DNA of 64,000 bases, from positions 62,001 to 126,000 of the forward strand of contig CACPKH010000001.1 in the NCBI GenBank assembly GCA_902634515.1. The letters run 5' to 3'. The notes beneath the pieces were generated by a model, which ran no database searches, had not been told where the DNA came from, and was given only the letters and a program-made list of their open reading frames with translations. This document shows positions 20,516-27,588 of the stretch, piece after piece. This stretch comes from an uncultured Prochlorococcus sp. (GTDB taxonomy: Bacteria > Cyanobacteriota > Cyanobacteriia > PCC-6307 > Cyanobiaceae). Each line of letters opens with the position of its first letter. Within the stretch, counting starts at the first letter, position 1. The position numbers and the translations under genes were made by a program.

Positions 20516-20669
20516 CAGATCCCTTCCTGTACAGTTCATTTGACTATCCTTTTATTATAATTATCCTCTTACAAATAGTCAGAAACTTGATCATATGAAA
20601 TACTTTTAGTTGATTAAAACGTCTTTTGAATGATTTTCGATGATTAATTGATTTATTTTTGACAGATTC

Positions 20670-20849
20670 CTAATCTTTTAGGTGCACAAAACTATTCCTG
20701 TTTAGACTCAGGAATATTATTATAAAAGAGAATCCTAGTAAAAATGCAGTAGTTAATATAAGGATGAATGCTATTAAGCTGTAGTCTGAATTGAAGAAAA
20801 TAGCCGATTCAGCCATTTGCTTTAAGTAAGAATCATTTAAATAAGACAT
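20670..20849 (-). CDS. Small single-helix membrane protein
   Basis: 59 codons from ATG 20849, or 48 from ATG 20816 (MAESAIFFNSDYSLIAF). One long hydrophobic segment (LIAFILILTTAFLLGFSFII) is followed by a short basic tail ending HLKD. It starts 6 bases after the stop of the small protein at 20856-21044, so the two are probably an operon. The longer start gives the tighter spacing. Function unknown; the shape resembles small photosystem subunits, but I find no specific match. Confidence 0.6.
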   Translation of the reverse strand: MSYLNDSYLKQMAESAIFFNSDYSLIAFILILTTAFLLGFSFIIIFLSLNRNSFVHLKD

Positions 20850-20855
20850 TAAACT

Positions 20856-21044
20856 TTAGTTGTCTCCATGAGTATGAGCAATGCCTAATTCATGCATACG
20901 TGCATGTTCATCAATACTATCTGTCAATCCTTTGGCGCCAGGACCAAATGAGTTGTACATTCCATATGCTACTGAACCAAATAAGAAAAATAAAATAATT
21001 CCTATCATTAGATAAGGTGTAGGGTGAAAGCTAGATGATTCCAA
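20856..21044 (-). CDS. Small membrane protein with PsbN-like tail
   Basis: 62 residues: one helix (YLMIGIILFFLFGSVAYGMY), then NSFGPGAKGLTDSIDEHARM and a His-rich end (HELGIAHTHGDN). The segment after the helix resembles PsbN, whose conserved tail is (Y/F)xAFGPPSKxLxDPFDEHED. Here PP is GA, and the protein continues about 15 residues further. PsbN is a thylakoid protein needed for photosystem II assembly and repair. I call this PsbN-like only; a true psbN is expected elsewhere. Confidence 0.65.
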   Translation of the reverse strand: MESSSFHPTPYLMIGIILFFLFGSVAYGMYNSFGPGAKGLTDSIDEHARMHELGIAHTHGDN

Positions 21045-21303
21045 GAGGTTAATAGATTAAGGTTTAATCATCATTAATCATTATTTGATATTCTTCAAAT
21101 AAATCTTTTACTTTTTTGGTGATCAATTTTCTCTTTAAAGATGTCAGTTTGTTCGTTCTAAATGTTTTAATTGATTCAAGCTAAGGTTTGTATTTTCCTG
21201 AGACTTACCCATTGATTAGTCACCTCTGCTATGACTAGTATTTCACAATCAGGAGACTGAGATAGCTTTTATAGCAGTCAGTCTCAAATGCTTCTCATAT
21301 CAT

Positions 21304-21437
21304 GTCTAACCATCGAGAATTTAGTCTAACTTTTTTCGTGTTTGGTCTAACCATCATTCAGGGGGTCAAACGCTAGTCATAGCCTGATATAATGGAGTTC
21401 TTGTTTAACGTCTAAGACAGTAGTCTTAGCAAGGCTT
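21304..21437 (+). repeat. Repeat unit copy 2: phased GTCTAAC boxes plus ychF tail
   Basis: GTCTAAC at 21304, 21324 and 21345 and GTCAAAC at 21365 give the same 20-21-20 spacing as copy 1. From 21381 the codons read AGC-CTG without meaning, then GAT ATA ATG GAG TTC TTG TTT AAC GTC TAA, encoding DIMEFLFNV-stop as in YchF (DVMEFLFNV). Similarity to the ychF 3' flank continues to 21437. A 7-bp inverted repeat (CTAAGAC 21412-21418, GTCTTAG 21423-21429) lies just after the tail. TATAAT at 21388-21393 also looks like a -10 box. The 21045-21546 interval holds no gene. Confidence 0.75.
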
Positions 21438-21546
21438 CTGACAGGTTAGGCTAACAAGTTATCTAACCCAACAAAGAAAATTAAAAATAAAATTTATTTA
21501 GACCAACTAAGTATATAATATGCTCTACAAAGATTAGAAAAACATT

Positions 21547-23118
21547 ATGCTTTATTTAAAAAAAATATTAAATACTTTTTTTTATACTTTAACTTTATTG
21601 TTGTTTAATTCAATTGCAATAGCTGAAAATCTATCAGAACCACAATCAGAAAAACAGCTTTTAGCGGATGCTATAAAGGTTTATTCTTCCTTATCAACTC
21701 AAGATGATATAAAAACAAGGATAAGAAAACAAGAAGTGGTTATAAAGAAAATTGATGAAATAGTTGATAATTTCTCGGGTACTGATGCTGGAATTGAAAT
21801 ACTTATATCTGGTGACTTTGGGAAATATAATATAAATGCTATAAGAAAGAAATATATGGATGAACTAATTGCTTATAATCTTAAAACTTGTAAATCTGAA
21901 CCAAGCTTTAATTGCTTGGGTTTTGTTTCATTAGATAATGGACTCAAGGGATGTGATATAAAAGATGACTTTTCGGGAATAATTACTGCTAGCAAAAATT
22001 TTAGAAATGCATATAGTATTTTCAGTACTCAGGGTGATGGACAGAAATATAAGGTAGGAATTCTATCTAGTTTTAAAAATTGTGCTGCAGGTCAAAGCGA
22101 TTTTAAAAAAGATTTTCTTCACAGGGGATTAATCAACATTCTTCTTGATTCTGGAGATGAAAACAAGGCTGTAGGAATAACTCAAAACATGAAAACACCA
22201 ATATTTAAACTTTTAGCAGCCGCTGATATTCGATCATATCAAGGTAAACTGGATTATAAAACTTTAAAGGTTTTATTTGAAAAAGCAGAGAATCTCTCTA
22301 ATAAAACAGATCAAAATAGTGCGATGTTTACACTAATAAATACTGCTTATAAAGAGAATCTTGATCCTTATTCTAAAGGAGCCAAAAAAGCTAAAATAGC
22401 TATTTCATTTCCCCCCACTTATTCTTACAATGAATCACCATGTGGTGAACAAGCTCAGGGTAAATATTTAAGTGAATTAGCAATGGATTTTCTCTTTCTA
22501 GACTCCCAAGTTGAACGAAGCCCATATCTCACAATTAATGCTAGAGAAAAAGCTAGTGAAATTATTGAACAGTGTTCAAATTATGCACTTCAGCCTATAA
22601 ATTATTTTCTGAAGACAGATCTAAAATCAGCCAAAGCAATTAGGGAATTTCAGTCTCAACTTGGAAATGGCCAAAAGATTAACACTGATTTCTTTGTTAA
22701 AAATATTCCTTTAGAAAGCCTAATAGGTTATGTAACTTCAATGGAAGAGGAGATAAATGAATCAACGATGCAACTAAAAGCAGCTGGAACTCTCTTAAAG
22801 GGTAAAGAGCTTGAGGAATACAAAAGAAGCATTAAGCTTCAGCCTATGCACCTTAGAAAATTTTATATAAAACAAATGAGAAGTTTATCAGGAACAACTC
22901 CTATTTATCCTTTTGAAGATGAGTATGGGAAATTCAACCTATATAAATTATATATTGATAATGGAGATGTATGCAGAGCCTCTGAGACTCTTTTCAAGGA
23001 TATTAGAGGTGGAGATTATGAAGAAGAATCAGTTACTTACTTTATTACAAGTCCGAACATTTTAGTTAATAAAAAGTACAACTGTGGTGATGGTGAATTA
23101 GATCTACTATTAAACTAA
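21547..23118 (+). CDS. Large hypothetical exported protein
   Basis: 523 residues with a cleavable signal peptide (FFYTLTLLLFNSIAIA, cleavage near residue 26). The mature protein is mostly helical, Lys/Ser/Asn-rich, with repeated short helices (for example LFEKAENLSNKTDQNSAMFT) that could form an alpha-solenoid, though no TPR consensus is clear. Conserved-looking Cys pairs occur (CKSEPSFNCLGF, SPCGEQAQ, VCRASETL). It starts 110 bases after repeat copy 2, whose TATAAT could serve as its promoter. Function unknown. Confidence 0.75.
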   Translation: MLYLKKILNTFFYTLTLLLFNSIAIAENLSEPQSEKQLLADAIKVYSSLSTQDDIKTRIRKQEVVIKKIDEIVDNFSGTDAGIEILISGDFGKYNINAIRKKYMDELIAYNLKTCKSEPSFNCLGFVSLDNGLKGCDIKDDFSGIITASKNFRNAYSIFSTQGDGQKYKVGILSSFKNCAAGQSDFKKDFLHRGLINILLDSGDENKAVGITQNMKTPIFKLLAAADIRSYQGKLDYKTLKVLFEKAENLSNKTDQNSAMFTLINTAYKENLDPYSKGAKKAKIAISFPPTYSYNESPCGEQAQGKYLSELAMDFLFLDSQVERSPYLTINAREKASEIIEQCSNYALQPINYFLKTDLKSAKAIREFQSQLGNGQKINTDFFVKNIPLESLIGYVTSMEEEINESTMQLKAAGTLLKGKELEEYKRSIKLQPMHLRKFYIKQMRSLSGTTPIYPFEDEYGKFNLYKLYIDNGDVCRASETLFKDIRGGDYEEESVTYFITSPNILVNKKYNCGDGELDLLLN

Positions 23119-23253
23119 GTAAAATTAATAGTAGTAGCAATATTTATTAAAATTAAACCAGATTTCTTATGTTCTATCTATAAATTATTAAATCAAATAA
23201 ATTTCCTGATTTTTATGTAAATTCTATCCATCTCCCTCCATCTGATTCATTAA

Positions 23254-23526
23254 GTTTCTGCATCACCTAAACCAGCCAAGGTAAAGGCTTATCTGCAAGC
23301 GCAGCAATCAGGGGAAGTAATAGGCGTTTCCTATCTCAATTATCGAGCATTAACTCAATTCAAAGAGAAATTCAGAAGAATGCATTGTTCTCAGATTAAG
23401 ACTAGATCATTTAAAAATGTTTTGACTATATCTACGTTTTCAGGGCTAGGTTTCCGAGAACGTTTGCATCCCAACCTGTCTTGCCTCCGTCTTAAACCTT
23501 GTCTAACCAAGCAAAATCTAGTCTAA
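23254..23526 (+). pseudogene. Possible gene remnant without a start codon
   Basis: 90 codons are open between a TAA ending at 23253 and a TAA at 23524, but no good start exists; the first ATG is at 23390. The first half reads like real protein (KPAKVKAYLQAQQSGEV, then SYLNYRALTQFKEKFRRM) and is richer in G and C than its surroundings. The second half runs into repeat copy 3. I do not recognise the parent gene. It may be a decayed piece of an inserted element. Confidence 0.3.
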
Positions 23527-23613
23527 CTATTTTCGTGTTTGGTCTAACCATCATTTAGAGGGTAAAACGCCAGTCATAGCCTGATATAATGGAATTCTTG
23601 TTTAATGTATAGG
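23501..23613 (+). repeat. Repeat unit copy 3: phased GTCTAAC boxes plus ychF tail
   Basis: GTCTAAC at 23501, 23521 and 23542, then GTAAAAC at 23562, with spacing 20-21-20 again. The unit ends with GAT ATA ATG GAA TTC TTG TTT AAT GTA TAG, encoding DIMEFLFNV-stop. From the second box on, copies 2 and 3 are close to 90 percent identical by eye. TATAAT lies at 23585-23590, 16 bases after the fourth box. A small gene starts at 23691. Apart from the remnant at 23254, the 23119-23690 interval holds no gene. Confidence 0.75.
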
Positions 23614-23690
23614 TGGTTCAATTTCAGTATTCATTTAAAGGGTCTTTTTTTTATTCTTAGCTGTCTTCAATCTATTAACTATTTAGTTTA

Positions 23691-23864
23691 ATGAAATTTG
23701 CACTTGCTAGACATGATGGAGAGGAAGATGAGATCACTTCTCAAAGTTTTGATCAATACGATGATGCTTATGAGTTGCTTGAGCAAATAGTAGGAGATCT
23801 TTGCTGCTCCGATGCTGATTACGATGACCATCCTTATTATGAAATCATTGAAGTCAAGAATTGA
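23691..23864 (+). CDS. Small acidic hypothetical protein
   Basis: 57 residues, strongly acidic, beginning MKFALARHDGEEDEITSQSF. It has LLEQIVGDLCCSDADYDDHP in the middle and EIIEVKN at the end. No membrane segment and no recognised domain; the two adjacent Cys are notable. It follows repeat copy 3 by 77 bases and could be transcribed from its TATAAT. Confidence 0.65.
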   Translation: MKFALARHDGEEDEITSQSFDQYDDAYELLEQIVGDLCCSDADYDDHPYYEIIEVKN

Positions 23865-23957
23865 TCGTTATAGTCATTAGATGTATGAACTCATTAGAGT
23901 TTCTTTTATGATTATGCAGATTTATCTTCTTTTTCAACTACAAATACAATAGGACTC

Positions 23958-24185
23958 TTAAGGAATATTATTTTTTGTTGATGAGAGATTAGAGCTATCC
24001 CCAAAAAGCAACAGAGATTTTATTTTTTCATCATTATCAAAACCTTTGAGTAATATTTTTAAGAGATATAGGTCAAAAAAAAGTAGAGCAATTGGGAGTA
24101 TTAAATTAAAAATCATTTCATAGACGATGACTGCTCCAATTACTACTAATGCAAAAGATGTAAGGATTTTTTTGTTAATAGGCAT
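23958..24185 (-). CDS. Small membrane protein, unknown
   Basis: 75 residues: basic N-terminus (MPINKKIL), then two adjacent hydrophobic stretches (about 8-28 and 30-47, IVYEMIFNLILPIALLFFDL) and a polar tail rich in Ser and Asn. No homology recognised. It is on the same strand as the repeat protein gene at 24288, about 100 bases downstream. Confidence 0.55.
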   Translation of the reverse strand: MPINKKILTSFALVVIGAVIVYEMIFNLILPIALLFFDLYLLKILLKGFDNDEKIKSLLLFGDSSNLSSTKNNIP

Positions 24186-24287
24186 CTTTTTGCCTTTAAG
24201 GAAGATTAATCTATGATGCTTATAAAACCTAATAGGTAAAGGCTTCTTATTTCTTATTGAATGTGTTTAAATGAATTCAAGATAATT

Positions 24288-24989
24288 TTAGCTGATCTTA
24301 TTTAGATCCTGTTCAATTTCAAATGGCTCAGTAATAATTTCAAGAGGACTAGGTTTATTATCTGAAGTAGAGGAGGGGTCTTCCATTAGTACGTCTATTT
24401 CTGAATCAGCTAACTCTTGTTCAATTTCAAATGGCTCAGTAATAATTTCAAGAGGACTAGGTTTATTATCTGAAGTAGAGGAGGGGTCTTCCATTAGTAC
24501 GTCTATTTCTGAATCAGCTAACTCTTGTTCAATTTCAAATGGCTCAGTAATAATTTCAAGAGGAGTAGGTTGATTATCTGAAGTATAGGAGGAGTCTTCC
24601 ATTAGTACGTCTATTTCTGAATCAGCTAACTCTTGTTCAATTTCAAATGGCTCAGTAATAATTTCAAGAGGATTCGTTGCATTCTCATTTCTTAAAAGAG
24701 GTTCTTTTAGTCCGACCTTTTGATTTTCTTCAATAACTAATTCTTCTTCATTATTTACATCCAAATAAATGTCTGCATTTTTATCTTCTATTAGTATTTT
24801 TGTCAGGTCTATTACATCAATAGTTAAGGACTTTTGACTTTGATAAATATCTTTTACTACCTTGATAATCTCACTGGATTTTGAACGCTGAGAAACAAGT
24901 GTATAGCTGGCCCATACAGCATATAAAATTGAAATTAGAACCAGAGAAATAATGACATAGTATGTTGCTTTAAAGAATTTATCAACCAT
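24288..24989 (-). CDS. Membrane-anchored acidic protein with tandem 36-residue repeats
   Basis: 233 residues. One N-terminal helix (TYYVIISLVLISILYAVWAS) anchors it. After an acidic linker come 3.5 tandem repeats of a 36-residue unit whose core is LEIITEPFEIEQELADSEID followed by VLMEDPSSTSDNKPSP. The repeat part is very acidic and probably extended. The last unit is truncated (EQDLNKIS). Two units are identical at the DNA level, so the length may vary between strains. Function unknown; a surface or tethering role is only a guess. Confidence 0.7.
   Translation of the reverse strand: MVDKFFKATYYVIISLVLISILYAVWASYTLVSQRSKSSEIIKVVKDIYQSQKSLTIDVIDLTKILIEDKNADIYLDVNNEEELVIEENQKVGLKEPLLRNENATNPLEIITEPFEIEQELADSEIDVLMEDSSYTSDNQPTPLEIITEPFEIEQELADSEIDVLMEDPSSTSDNKPSPLEIITEPFEIEQELADSEIDVLMEDPSSTSDNKPSPLEIITEPFEIEQDLNKIS
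24311..24675 (-). repeat. Tandem 108-bp repeats inside a coding sequence
   Basis: Units begin at 24311, 24419, 24527 and 24635 (plus-strand coordinates), exactly 108 bases apart. The first two are identical over all 108 bases by eye, the third differs at four positions and the fourth is a partial unit. 108 is a multiple of three, so unit gain or loss keeps the frame. The perfect identity points to a recent slippage or unequal recombination event. Confidence 0.95.
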
Positions 24990-25159
24990 AACAATCCTGT
25001 GACATGAACCAATCTAGGCCTACTTGTCGATATTTGGCATGTTATTTAGTGAACTTGTTTACACCCAGTAATTGCGTAAGACTAATTGATATAACTCAAT
25101 TTAGTAACAAAGAGTATTAGCTCATTGCTTCGTAGACCTGCATGGCTTTTAATCTTTTA

Positions 25160-25291
25160 TTAGTTATTGCCCTTTTTGTTAAAAAACTTTTGGAACATCC
25201 ATATTAAATAAATACTTGAACCAATAAATAAAATCAAGCTAAAAGAACCAATTGCAGAGTTAGCGGCTTCTACTGTTGGCATTAAATTCAT
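25160..25291 (-). CDS. Tiny single-helix membrane protein
   Basis: 43 residues from ATG 25291: MNLMPTVEAANSAIGSFSLI, continuing through a hydrophobic stretch (LILFIGSSIYLIWMF) to a basic end (KFFNKKGNN). The pattern of one helix with a positively charged tail is that of small membrane subunits. There is no specific match. A second in-frame ATG (25282) would shorten it by three residues. Confidence 0.55.
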   Translation of the reverse strand: MNLMPTVEAANSAIGSFSLILFIGSSIYLIWMFQKFFNKKGNN

Positions 25292-25361
25292 ACTGGCTAA
25301 ATAAGCTTAGTCACGTTTTACTAGAGTTGATTGACATTCACTATTTTTTGTAAAGATTGCG

Positions 25362-26003
25362 ATGTGTGGAAAATATTCTCTAGAGACACAAGTAGAGAAA
25401 CTCCCAAAATTAATTCAAGAGAACTTATCGTTTGAACACAAGGCGCGATATTCACAGCGTTCTTTAATTAGACCAACGGAACCAATAATTACCTTGCTAA
25501 AAGAAGAAGGAAAGACACAAAGCTCTTTAATGCTTTGGGGCCTAATCCCATCTTGGTCAAAGGATCCTTTTGATAAAGAATCACCTAGACCTTTTAATGC
25601 AAGAGCCGAAACAGTTGCAGAAAAGCCTGTTTTTAGAGCAGCATGGAGGCATCACCGTTGCTTAATTCCAGCTAGTTGCTTTTTTGAAAAAGGTTATCGC
25701 ATTAAACCAACTAATAAAGAGACTTTCTGGCTGGCTGGTATTTGGGATAGATGGGTAGGTAGTGATGGGTCGGAGCTGGATAGTTGCACAATCCTTACTA
25801 CAGAATCAAATGCACTTGTAAAACCATTACATAAGCGTATGCCTGTAATCATTCCTGAAGGATTGGAGGAAGAGTGGATGAGGAATAGAAATAGAACTGA
25901 ATTAAGACAACTTGAACCTTTATTAGAAAGATGGAATCCTTTGAATTGGATAGCTGAGTCACTAGAGCAATCAGATACTGTTGATCAAATGACTCTTTTT
26001 TAG
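25362..26003 (+). CDS. SRAP-family DNA-protein crosslink sensor (YedK/HMCES-like)
   Basis: 213 residues starting MCGKYSL, so the conserved Cys2 is in place to become the catalytic N-terminal Cys. The other active-site elements are NARAE (79-83), SCFFEKGY (105-112), and H157 in LHKRMPVI. SRAP proteins bind abasic sites in single-stranded DNA and form a thiazolidine crosslink that shields them. The length is typical. It stands alone between a tiny gene and the OsmC fusion, with no visible SOS box. Confidence 0.93.
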   Translation: MCGKYSLETQVEKLPKLIQENLSFEHKARYSQRSLIRPTEPIITLLKEEGKTQSSLMLWGLIPSWSKDPFDKESPRPFNARAETVAEKPVFRAAWRHHRCLIPASCFFEKGYRIKPTNKETFWLAGIWDRWVGSDGSELDSCTILTTESNALVKPLHKRMPVIIPEGLEEEWMRNRNRTELRQLEPLLERWNPLNWIAESLEQSDTVDQMTLF

Positions 26004-26112
26004 ACAATAAAATAATAGAAACTTCCAGAACATAGCTTCTTAGATGTTTAACTTTCCCATAACACTATCTAAGTCTCTGAGTCATTTATCAAAATTCAAT
26101 ACTCTGCCTCAA

Positions 26113-27051
26113 TCAATTGAGACTATTAGAGTGAATATAATTTTTCTTTAACTTATTAGGACATTTCCTTTGAACATGCTTTCCCCCAGACTTGACCCTC
26201 TTAACTTTTCCTTCATCCCACAACCAATAAACTGGATCAGCAGACTTAGCTATTTTCAGGTCAATTGAGCTTCTTAGGCTTATTGGCTTAAATTCTTTTT
26301 GTTTGTCAAATTCTTCATCACGAATTGCTTGATTAAGCACCATGCTCCCTTTAGTTCCTGAAATAGATCGATGATACGTATTAATAGGGATTTGTAATGA
26401 ACCCATTGAAGGATTTAAGAAGATCACATGATGAGGCTCATCCCATTCAGGATTTAATAAGGTAAAAGTCCGACTCCCTTCTAATACTAAATTGTGGTCA
26501 ATTTGGTGATGATGGACGTAATACATTTCATCATCACCATTGTTAGGAGGAGAAACTGCATCACCATGATGAATCACAACATCAGAGCTATTTGACTTAT
26601 CAATTCCTGCATCAAAGAATGTGACCTTAGGTGTTTCACGAAAAACATGCGTAGGGAAAAACTTTAGAGATTCTTTTTTCTTGCTTACCCATATTATTTT
26701 TATTTTTATTGAATCTTTAAGATTATGGAGAACAGGACAATCTTCTGTGGCTTTTTGTAGAACTCTTAATTGATGAGAACGTAACCCTGGTGGCATTTTG
26801 ATATGAAGTGAAATTGATTCAATTTTTCTAGGCTTACTTTTCGTCATGATTTTGTTAACTTCAATGTTTATTTCACCTAATTTCCATCCTTGTTGCTTTG
26901 CCTTTATCCCCATAATTGTTATGAAACAAGTACCCAATGCTGTTGCTACTAAATCGGTAGGCGCAAAATTTTGGCTCTTGCCTTCATGTTCAAGAGGCGC
27001 ATCAGTCCTAAGTGATTCGCCTGAGAGTTCATGCTGAGCTTCAGCATGCAA
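26113..27051 (-). CDS. OsmC-like domain fused to a cupin-like domain
   Basis: 312 residues. Residues 1-120 are OsmC: HAEAQHELSGESLRTDAPLE, then ATALGTCFITIMG with C42 and ATEDCPVLHNL with C105, the two peroxidatic/resolving Cys of organic hydroperoxide reductases. Residues 140-240 look like a cupin: MYYVHHHQIDHNLVLEGSRT, PHHVIFL and NTYHRSISG supply several His. The start is uncertain. The family sequence continues upstream (ILCRYLGDL), but only TTG 27051 is a usual start; an ATT start further up is possible. Confidence 0.8.
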   Translation of the reverse strand: MHAEAQHELSGESLRTDAPLEHEGKSQNFAPTDLVATALGTCFITIMGIKAKQQGWKLGEINIEVNKIMTKSKPRKIESISLHIKMPPGLRSHQLRVLQKATEDCPVLHNLKDSIKIKIIWVSKKKESLKFFPTHVFRETPKVTFFDAGIDKSNSSDVVIHHGDAVSPPNNGDDEMYYVHHHQIDHNLVLEGSRTFTLLNPEWDEPHHVIFLNPSMGSLQIPINTYHRSISGTKGSMVLNQAIRDEEFDKQKEFKPISLRSSIDLKIAKSADPVYWLWDEGKVKRVKSGGKHVQRKCPNKLKKNYIHSNSLN

Positions 27052-27080
27052 GTCTCCTAAGTAACGACATAGAATCTTGT

Positions 27081-27245
27081 TTACACCTCATAGAGCTTGC
27101 AAGCACTTTTAGTTGCATGAAGATCACATTCTCTTTCCCAATAATCTTTTTGTTTGTTTTGTGGTAAAGCACAAGGCATATCATCGATATAGTCAATGTC
27201 TTTACAGTTCCCTTGGAGAATAGTAAAAGGAGTTCTGAGTTTCAT
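27081..27245 (-). CDS. Small Cys-containing hypothetical protein
   Basis: 54 residues from ATG 27245, beginning MKLRTPFTILQGNCKDIDYI. Four Cys (NCKD, MPCAL, ECDLH, ACKLY) are spread along the chain. No hydrophobic segment. It lies upstream of the OsmC-cupin gene on the same strand, 29 bases from its TTG, so cotranscription is likely. Function unknown. Confidence 0.55.
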   Translation of the reverse strand: MKLRTPFTILQGNCKDIDYIDDMPCALPQNKQKDYWERECDLHATKSACKLYEV

Positions 27246-27588
27246 AACCCTCCTATTCGGTTATTTAATATTTAACATATCTAGTCAGAGGTAGATATAG
27301 AGTTTTCACTAAAGTATTTTGGCTTATTCATTATTCAGAATTTCATGATCAGTAGAAGTTTGTAGAAAAATATAGATTTGCATTCCTTTAGATCCTAGAA
27401 ATTGAATCATGTCATTTTAAATTTCTTTCAGAATCCAGTGTGAATCGATTTTTATCACCAGAAATCGTTTTTTTAGTAAATTGATTTTTGACTTTTGATA
27501 AAACTCCTAGAGAATTGAGAAATTTAAACTAATCTCCTATTCCAATTAAAAATCTGATAAAAAGATAATTAAAGATAAATAAAAAAAC
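27246..27588 (+). other. Intergenic region before the amino-acid transporter operon
   Basis: 343 bases without a gene, very AT-rich, carrying the promoters of the divergent 27245 gene and the transporter operon. A GTA-N8-TAG at 27352-27365 is one base off the NtcA consensus GTA-N8-TAC, which would fit nitrogen control of an amino-acid transporter. No convincing -10 lies at the usual distance, so I do not call it a site. Confidence 0.5.

Noticed and set aside
21388-21393. TATAAT in the repeat units as a simple sigma-70 promoter
   Set aside because: It coincides with codons of the copied ychF tail (ATA ATG), so its presence has another explanation. A promoter role remains possible but is not shown; copy 1 has lost it.
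27352-27365. NtcA-like box GTA-N8-TAG before the amino-acid transporter operon
   Set aside because: One base differs from GTA-N8-TAC, and no good -10 element lies about 22 bases downstream. In AT-rich DNA such near-matches are common.
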